Shown: one piece after another, positions 5,079 through 10,800 of the stretch
How positions within the stretch are numbered: the stretch's first letter is position 1
Layout of the letters: each line of letters opens with the position of its first letter
From: Gammaproteobacteria bacterium RIFCSPHIGHO2_12_FULL_37_34
GTDB taxonomy: Bacteria; Pseudomonadota; Gammaproteobacteria; DSM-16500
Reading direction: 5' to 3'
Length of the DNA stretch: 10,800 bases
NCBI GenBank assembly: GCA_001801495.1
Contig: MGXW01000007.1
Location: 268-11,067 of the forward strand
The notes under the pieces: generated by a model
Database searches by the model: none
What the model was told of the DNA's origin: nothing
The model's input: the letters and a program-made list of their open reading frames with translations, nothing else
Translations under genes and position numbers: made by a program

Positions 5079-7724
5079 ATGAATACTCTGCTCGCTGCGA
5101 AAGAACAAGTGACTTATTTAAAAGATTATCAACCACCGAATTATCTGATCGATGACATTCATCTTGATATTGATCTATATGATGATGAAGTAATAGTTAA
5201 AACCGAATTAACGATGCGCCATAATCGTCTTGCCTCAACGCAGGATAAACAATTAACATTAAATGGCGAAGAGTTAACGCTTGTTTCAATAAAATTAAAC
5301 CAGGAACACCTGGAACCTTCACGCTATCGCACCACAGATACTCATCTTATTCTTCCTCACGTGCCTGATCATTTTACGCTAGAAATGGTTACAAAAATTT
5401 ATCCGAAAAAAAATACCGCATTAAGTGGCTTATATCGTTCAAAAGCAACTTATTGTACCCAATGTGAAGCAGAAGGGTTTAGAAGAATCACCTATTATCT
5501 TGATCGTCCTGATGTGTTAGCGCGTTACACAACCACGATTACCGCTGATGCCGCTTATCCATTTTTACTTTCAAACGGTAATTTAATTGCATCAGGTAAA
5601 CTCGATAACAAGCGACATTGGGTAACATGGCAAGATCCGTTTAAAAAACCAAGTTATTTATTTGCTCTAGTTGCTGGTGACTTTGATGTGATTGAAGATA
5701 AATTTATTACGCAATCAAGACGTGAAGTCACATTACGCATTTATGTTGAAAAAGGGTATGGGAGTGAAGCTTATCATGCGATGTACGCATTAAAAGAAGC
5801 AATGCGTTGGGATGAAATAGCGTATGGACGAGAATATGATCTTGATATTTACATGATTGTAGCCATCAGCGATTTCAATATGGGAGCAATGGAAAACAAA
5901 GGCTTGAATATTTTCAATACCAAATACATCTTAGCTCAACCAAAAACAGCGACCGACAACGATTACATCAATATCCTCTCTGTCATCGGACATGAATATT
6001 TTCATAATTGGAGTGGCAATCGAGTCACTTGTCGTGATTGGTTTCAACTCAGTTTAAAAGAAGGGCTAACCATTTTTCGTGATCAGACTTTTTCAGAAGA
6101 GTTATTATCACCTGCGGTTATGCGAATACGCGATGTTTACAATTTGCGCGAAACACAATTTCCAGAAGATGCCGGACCATTGGCTCATCCAGTACGCCCT
6201 GATTCCTATATTGAAATCAACAATTTTTATACTGCAACTGTTTACAACAAAGGTGCAGAGGTGTTGCGTATGTTGCGCACTATTTTAGGGATTTCACTAT
6301 TTCGCAAAGGAATGGATTTGTATTTCGCCCGTTATGATGGGCAAGCCACAACGATTGATGATTATATTACTGTGATGGAAGATGTATCCGGTATGGATTT
6401 AACTCAATTTAAATTATGGTACAGTCAAGCAGGCACACCTGTTATTTCTGTCGAAGAAGATTACAATGAAAACGAAAACATTTATACGTTATCTTTCAGC
6501 CAAACATGTCCCCTCACGCCAAAGCAACCCGAAAAACAACCCCTATGTATTCCTATTCGAGTTGCTTTATTGGATCATCAAGGACATCCCATACAACTGC
6601 AAGGTGAATGCCCCTCGCCATATGAAAAAACCATTACGTTAACCATGCCACATCAATCATTCACATTTAAAGCCATACCATCGCATCCTATTCCATCCTT
6701 ATTAAGAAACTTTTCAGCGCCAGTAAAATTAAATTACGCCTATTCGGATAATGATTTATTGTTTTTGTTTAAACACGATGATGATGCGTTTAACTGCTGG
6801 GAAGCAGGGCAAAAATATATGTTACGTTTAGCGCTGCGTCTATTACGTGATTATCGACAGGAAAGTAATTTGAAACTTCCTCACGAATTGTTAGAAGTTT
6901 TCGAATATATTCTCAATACACATGAAGATAAATGGCTAGTTGCTACCATGTTAATGGTCCCATCAGAAAAATACATAGGCGAGCAAATGGATATCATCGA
7001 TGTTGATGGCATTCATGCGGTTCGAGAATTTATTTTGCATGAAATCGCATCGCAATTATCTTCCTTATGGTTAAAAACGTATGATGATTATCATGAACCA
7101 AATGGAAGCTACCGATTTGCTATTTGGGATATTGGAAGCAGACAACTAAAGAATCATTGTCTTGGTTATTTAATGCGCTTATCGCAATACACGGAAGTTG
7201 GCATACAACAATTTGAACATTCACTCGAATTAAATATGACAGATACTGAAGCAGCATTAGCAACATTGACAAACTTAGATATCCCATTTCGCAAAAAAGC
7301 ACTGAGTCAATTTTATGATTATTGGAAACACGATGCATTAGTCATCGACAAATGGTTTACTATCCAAGCTGTTTCAAGCTTGCCAAGAACATTGAGCGAA
7401 ATTAAAAGATTAATGCGAGATGATTTATTCGATATAAAAAATCCAAATAAAGTTTACGCATTAATTGGTACCTTTGGCCATCACAATTTGATTCATTTAC
7501 ATGCGCCAACTGGTGAGGGTTATGCCTTTCTACGTAATGTTGTGCAACAACTTGATCGTCTTAATCCACAAATTTCTGCTAGAATGGTAAAACCGTTGAC
7601 TCGTTGGAAACGATATGATAAAGAACGACAGAAACTAATGCGAGAACAACTAGAGATTATCATTCAAGATAAGATGATTTCACCAGATTTATATGAATTA
7701 ACAAATAAAAGTCTAGAACATTGA
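5079..7724 (+). CDS. pepN: Aminopeptidase N (M1 family)
   Basis: Broad-specificity zinc aminopeptidase that removes N-terminal residues from peptides in the late steps of cytosolic protein turnover. It is 881 residues against 870 in E. coli and is alignable along its length. The N-terminal beta domain includes CTQCEAEGFRRITYYLDRPD. The exopeptidase motif GAMEN is at 269-273 and binds the free amino terminus. The zinc site is HEYFH with H305, E306 and H309, plus E328 in LKEGL, and the transition-state tyrosine is Y389 in FYTATVY. The C-terminal helical domain ends with QISARMVKPLTRWKRYD, as in the family. There is no signal peptide. It starts 10 bp after the upstream stop with only a weak ribosome binding site, suggesting translational coupling to the proline-rich gene; fumC follows after 10 bp. 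Nothing is missing or broken. Confidence 0.98.
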   Translation: MNTLLAAKEQVTYLKDYQPPNYLIDDIHLDIDLYDDEVIVKTELTMRHNRLASTQDKQLTLNGEELTLVSIKLNQEHLEPSRYRTTDTHLILPHVPDHFTLEMVTKIYPKKNTALSGLYRSKATYCTQCEAEGFRRITYYLDRPDVLARYTTTITADAAYPFLLSNGNLIASGKLDNKRHWVTWQDPFKKPSYLFALVAGDFDVIEDKFITQSRREVTLRIYVEKGYGSEAYHAMYALKEAMRWDEIAYGREYDLDIYMIVAISDFNMGAMENKGLNIFNTKYILAQPKTATDNDYINILSVIGHEYFHNWSGNRVTCRDWFQLSLKEGLTIFRDQTFSEELLSPAVMRIRDVYNLRETQFPEDAGPLAHPVRPDSYIEINNFYTATVYNKGAEVLRMLRTILGISLFRKGMDLYFARYDGQATTIDDYITVMEDVSGMDLTQFKLWYSQAGTPVISVEEDYNENENIYTLSFSQTCPLTPKQPEKQPLCIPIRVALLDHQGHPIQLQGECPSPYEKTITLTMPHQSFTFKAIPSHPIPSLLRNFSAPVKLNYAYSDNDLLFLFKHDDDAFNCWEAGQKYMLRLALRLLRDYRQESNLKLPHELLEVFEYILNTHEDKWLVATMLMVPSEKYIGEQMDIIDVDGIHAVREFILHEIASQLSSLWLKTYDDYHEPNGSYRFAIWDIGSRQLKNHCLGYLMRLSQYTEVGIQQFEHSLELNMTDTEAALATLTNLDIPFRKKALSQFYDYWKHDALVIDKWFTIQAVSSLPRTLSEIKRLMRDDLFDIKNPNKVYALIGTFGHHNLIHLHAPTGEGYAFLRNVVQQLDRLNPQISARMVKPLTRWKRYDKERQKLMREQLEIIIQDKMISPDLYELTNKSLEH

Positions 7725-7734
7725 GAATAGGATC

Positions 7735-9129
7735 ATGAAACAGACACGCACAGAATTCGATAGTATGGGTAGCATAGAAGTTCCAGCTGATAACTATTGG
7801 GGAGCGCAAACCGAACGTTCATTACAACATTTTGCCATTGGCAATCATCCTATGCCACAAGAATTAATCTGGGCATTTGGTATATTAAAAAAATCAGCTG
7901 CAATAACAAATAATGAGTTAGGATTATTAAAAAAAGACAAAATGGATTTCATTGTTCATGCTGCTGATGAAGTGATCGCTGGAAAGTGGAACAATCAATT
8001 TCCACTAACTGTTTGGCAAACAGGAAGTGGCACGCAAACCAATATGAATGTGAATGAGGTGATTAGCAATCGCGCTATTGAATTAGCAAAAGGTAAACTC
8101 GGTAGCAAAGATCCTATCCATCCTAATGATCACGTTAATTTATCGCAATCTTCTAATGATACTTTTCCAACAGCTATGCATATTGCTGCTGCATCAGCTA
8201 TTGTAAAACAGCTCATACCAGCTATTTCTAGCTTACGCGATAGCCTTGCTCAAAAACAGCAACAATTCGATCACATTATAAAAATCGGGCGCACTCATTT
8301 GCAAGATGCTGTGCCATTAACGCTTGGCCAAGAATTTTCTGGTTATGTTGCTCAACTCGATGCGGCAATAGGGCATATTCAACAAACATTGTCTGGTTTA
8401 TACGAGCTTGCCCTTGGTGGAACAGCTGTTGGTACGGGTTTAAATACTCATCCAGAATTTGCAAAAAAAGTAGCAGCAAAAATTGCCGAATTAGTGGGTT
8501 TGCCATTTATCTCGGCACCCAATAAATTTGCAGCTCTAGCTGCACATGATGTTTTTGTATTTGCAAGCGGAGCACTGAAGACTCTAGCCTGTGCGTTAAT
8601 GAAAATAGCAAATGACATTCGTTGGTTAGGATCAGGTCCGCGTTGTGGTTTGGGTGAATTGATTTTACCAGCAAACGAACCTGGTTCATCCATTATGCCT
8701 GGGAAGGTGAATCCCACCCAATCAGAGGCGATGACGATGGTATGCGTGCAAGTGATGGGTCATGATGCTGTCATTGGATTTGCAGATTCCCAAGGCAATT
8801 TTGAATTAAATGTTTTTAAGCCGGTTATTATTTACAATTTTATGAATTCTGTTCGATTGCTAACAGATGCTGCAACCATGTTTAACAAATATTGTATTAG
8901 CGGTTTACAGGCAAATGAAAAAGTCATCAAACAATCGGTAGAAAATTCTCTGATGTTAGTGACTGCGCTTGCGCCAAAAATTGGTTACGATCAAGCTGCA
9001 AAAATTGCTCATAAAGCATGGCATGAAGGCACCTCCTTGCTAGAAGCTTGTTTAGCATTAGGCTATTTGAGTGAGGCAGAGTTTAAACAATATGTTAATC
9101 TTAAAGCCATGTTGGGACCGAAGAAATAA
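7735..9129 (+). CDS. fumC: Fumarate hydratase class II
   Basis: Iron-free, oxygen-stable fumarase that converts fumarate to malate in the TCA cycle; a cytosolic homotetramer. The 464 residues compare with 467 in E. coli FumC, and catalytic residues fall at the same numbers: T187 and H188 in GRTHLQDAVPLTLGQ, and S318 in the flexible signature loop GSSIMPGKVNP (317-327). Other active-site segments are GSGTQTNMN (98-106), HPNDHVNLSQSSNDTFP (129-145) and GGTAVGTGLN (228-237). The ATG at 7735 follows AGGA with an unusually short spacing of two bases. It lies 10 bp after pepN, and its last 38 bases overlap the predicted start of the next gene. Argininosuccinate lyase and aspartase share the fold, but the sequence is clearly fumarase. 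Confidence 0.98.
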   Translation: MKQTRTEFDSMGSIEVPADNYWGAQTERSLQHFAIGNHPMPQELIWAFGILKKSAAITNNELGLLKKDKMDFIVHAADEVIAGKWNNQFPLTVWQTGSGTQTNMNVNEVISNRAIELAKGKLGSKDPIHPNDHVNLSQSSNDTFPTAMHIAAASAIVKQLIPAISSLRDSLAQKQQQFDHIIKIGRTHLQDAVPLTLGQEFSGYVAQLDAAIGHIQQTLSGLYELALGGTAVGTGLNTHPEFAKKVAAKIAELVGLPFISAPNKFAALAAHDVFVFASGALKTLACALMKIANDIRWLGSGPRCGLGELILPANEPGSSIMPGKVNPTQSEAMTMVCVQVMGHDAVIGFADSQGNFELNVFKPVIIYNFMNSVRLLTDAATMFNKYCISGLQANEKVIKQSVENSLMLVTALAPKIGYDQAAKIAHKAWHEGTSLLEACLALGYLSEAEFKQYVNLKAMLGPKK

Positions 9130-10800
9130 AATATTTTTATCCCTTCTAACCATTTATTTACTTATTGCACTATCCGGTTTTGCAACACTTTCATGGGAAG
9201 TGATATGGCAAATTAAATCCACATTGGCGCTTGGCGCGTCAGCTTGGGGTACAGCAATTACTCTAGCCATCGTCATGTGCGGGATGAGTATTGGTGGATT
9301 CCTAATGGGTTATGTTCTTTATAATCATTCATCTGTACAAGCAATTCGTATTTATGGGTTGCTAGAGTTTATAGTTGGACTGGCTGGTCTTTCTCTTGGT
9401 GCTGCTTTCCAAATGTTAGAGAAACTCGATACGTGGGCTTATGCAGGAATATCAGGTGGCACTTTGCTTATCTATATATTTGGCATCATCATTGTGTTCG
9501 GTGCTCCTGCTATTTGTATGGGAGCAGCGCTACCTGTATTTGGACTAATTGCAGAGCAATTCCAAATATCGATTTCAAAATTATATAGCTTTCATACTTT
9601 TGGTGCTGCTATTGGTGTCTTATCAACAGCCTTGATACTCATACCATTAGTTGGCATGACTCATTCCATATGGATCATTGCTGCTATTAATATAACCGTT
9701 GGATTTTGTGCGTGGTTATTGTTCAAGAACGTACAAACTCATAACAACAATTGCTTTTCTAGATTCCCACGCACGCTTCGCTCGCTCGCGATGACAAATG
9801 ATGCAACAAAGCCGATGTTCGTTGTGTTTGTTACAGGCTTTGCTACTTTTACGCTTGAAGTTGCATGGTTTCGTTCGCTTGCAACTACCTTTCCGAATAC
9901 GACAGATGTTTTCGCAATCCTACTTGCATCCATATTGATCGCAATTAGTTTTTCAGCTAGATCAGTTATGAAACTAAAACAAGAAAAAAAATCGCTTGGT
10001 GTGCAAATAAGCTTAGCAGGAATTTTAATTCTTCTCGTTACTCCGCTGATAGAGCGTTTTGACCTTTTTTTCAATTATTCTAAGCTTGATTTTGCCATCA
10101 CAAATCCCTTTGCTGGCATGGATTTAAGCTTCTTGCTCCATCCGGATACATTGCTTATTAATCAAATCGCTATTTTTTTATATGTTGTTCAAATACTAAT
10201 GATATTTTTGATAACTTGTTTTTTGATTGGACTGCCTATTTGGTTCTTAAGTACAGCATTTCCCTGGATACTTGACGATCAGCGCGCATTCCACATAGTT
10301 GGAAAATTCTATGCCGTGAATACGATAGCAGGAATGGTTGGGGCAATCGGTGCCGCGTGGTTTTTACTACCTACTATAGGTTTTGCAAAGACAGCCTGGA
10401 TAGCTGGAGCATTGGTTATTCTTACAGGAATATCAATCACACCCAGCCAAAAACGTTTGCTTTGGATAGTGCTTTGTATCACGGCATTATTTATTGCGAT
10501 ATTTTTTGAAGCAGGCATTGGTAAGACACGTGTTCAAGGTTATTTTGCTAATCCAAAAGGCAAACCAGTCAAGATTCTATATTTTTCTGAAGGACCAGAT
10601 GCCACTCTCTCGGTTATTGAATACAATGATGGCGCACGCGCACTCCTCATTAACAGTTCTTCTGCTGCAGGAGAGTCTGGTCGTGTATATAGACCGATCA
10701 CACACTACATGGCTTGGATGGGTCATCTACCTATGTTACTTCAACCTGATCCCAAGCATGCTCTTGTTATTTGTTTTGGGACTGGTCAAACAGCAAATGC
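9092..10800 (+). CDS. Multi-pass membrane protein fused to a spermidine-synthase-like domain (partial)
   Basis: The frame is open from 9092 to the window end, giving 569 residues without the C terminus. About thirteen hydrophobic segments form two homologous halves: LSGFATLSWEVIW (residues 27-39) recurs as VTGFATFTLEVAW (247-259), each opening a half. After the last helix (about 450-470) begins a soluble domain with YFSEGPDATLSVIEYNDG and a nucleotide-binding start, VICFGTGQT (G563, G565). This is the architecture of membrane-fused polyamine aminopropyltransferase-like proteins, whose substrate is generally unknown; true spermidine synthesis cannot be assumed. The ATG at 9092 overlaps fumC by 38 bp and has a weak site (AGAG); a GTG at 9071 is the only other upstream start. 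Residues about 223-235 come from a repeat-like insert between the halves. Probably co-transcribed with fumC. Confidence 0.85.
   Translation, partial: MLILKPCWDRRNKIFLSLLTIYLLIALSGFATLSWEVIWQIKSTLALGASAWGTAITLAIVMCGMSIGGFLMGYVLYNHSSVQAIRIYGLLEFIVGLAGLSLGAAFQMLEKLDTWAYAGISGGTLLIYIFGIIIVFGAPAICMGAALPVFGLIAEQFQISISKLYSFHTFGAAIGVLSTALILIPLVGMTHSIWIIAAINITVGFCAWLLFKNVQTHNNNCFSRFPRTLRSLAMTNDATKPMFVVFVTGFATFTLEVAWFRSLATTFPNTTDVFAILLASILIAISFSARSVMKLKQEKKSLGVQISLAGILILLVTPLIERFDLFFNYSKLDFAITNPFAGMDLSFLLHPDTLLINQIAIFLYVVQILMIFLITCFLIGLPIWFLSTAFPWILDDQRAFHIVGKFYAVNTIAGMVGAIGAAWFLLPTIGFAKTAWIAGALVILTGISITPSQKRLLWIVLCITALFIAIFFEAGIGKTRVQGYFANPKGKPVKILYFSEGPDATLSVIEYNDGARALLINSSSAAGESGRVYRPITHYMAWMGHLPMLLQPDPKHALVICFGTGQTAN
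9759..9796. repeat. GC-rich repeat-like insert read in frame
   Basis: A 38-bp segment from CTAGATTCCCACGC to GCGATGACA is strikingly GC-rich against AT-rich surroundings. Its reverse complement begins TGTCATCGCGAGCGAGCGAA and ends GGGAATCTAG, the pattern of short dispersed repeats (GTCATTGCGAGCGAAGC...AATCTAG) that I recall from many bacterial chromosomes, usually between genes. Here it is translated in frame as SRFPRTLRSLAMT between the sixth and seventh predicted membrane segments. No second copy is present in this window, so its repeat nature rests on recalled similarity and base composition. Confidence 0.55.

Noticed and set aside
8448..8717. Minus-strand open frame of 89 codons within fumC
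   Set aside because: It lies antisense to the most conserved part of fumC, including GSSIMPGKVNP; its apparent coding character is a mirror of that sequence, with no ribosome binding site or family resemblance.
9739..10074. Minus-strand open frame of 111 codons opposite the membrane protein gene
   Set aside because: The plus-strand frame is continuous and has clear membrane and family motifs; the antisense frame is basic, serine-rich and without recognisable features.
10309..10518. Minus-strand open frame of 69 codons
   Set aside because: Shadow of hydrophobic plus-strand codons in the membrane protein; no start signal or motif.

Overview
The window reads as chromosomal, AT-rich DNA from a gammaproteobacterium. 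An E. coli-type PepN (M1 aminopeptidase with GAMEN and HEYFH), a YgfZ with KGCYTGQE, a UbiG ubiquinone methyltransferase and a class II fumarase all point there. The low GC, the long A/T homopolymer runs and the single-chain glutamine-dependent NAD synthetase are compatible with Legionellales or another host-associated gamma lineage, but that narrower placement is inference. No tRNA, rRNA, CRISPR array, phage gene or transposase is visible, and no gene-free stretch exceeds 100 bases.

Left part (1-3251). A possible C-terminal tail of a plus-strand gene ends at 72 and faces nadE. On the minus strand, ygfZ (start 2548) and nadE (start 1685) are translationally coupled through an ATGA overlap. 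Head to head with ygfZ, across about 58 bp holding a good promoter, lies pncA (2607-3251). PncA deamidates nicotinamide to nicotinate, and NadE performs the last amidation from nicotinate adenine dinucleotide to NAD+, so two steps of one NAD salvage route flank a shared divergent promoter region, with the Fe-S repair factor YgfZ between them.

Middle (3218-4630). Minus-strand ubiG and a HAD phosphatase also overlap by ATGA. The phosphatase would usually be annotated gph, but its place directly behind ubiG and its C-terminal sequence resemble MupP, the N-acetylmuramate-6-phosphate phosphatase of Pseudomonas-type peptidoglycan recycling. Its 3' end overlaps the convergent pncA 3' end by 34 bp. 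Upstream of ubiG is a compact divergent promoter whose two -10 boxes occupy almost the same bases.

Right part (4631-10800). A plus-strand run of four closely packed genes: a small exported proline-rich protein of unknown function, pepN, fumC, and a multi-pass membrane protein with a C-terminal spermidine-synthase-like domain that leaves the window unfinished. Spacings are 10 bp, 10 bp and a 38-bp overlap, so one transcript is likely. The last gene carries the most unusual signal in the window: a GC-rich, repeat-like segment (9759-9796) read in frame, placed exactly between the two duplicated membrane halves. It looks like a dispersed chromosomal repeat that invaded a coding sequence without breaking it.
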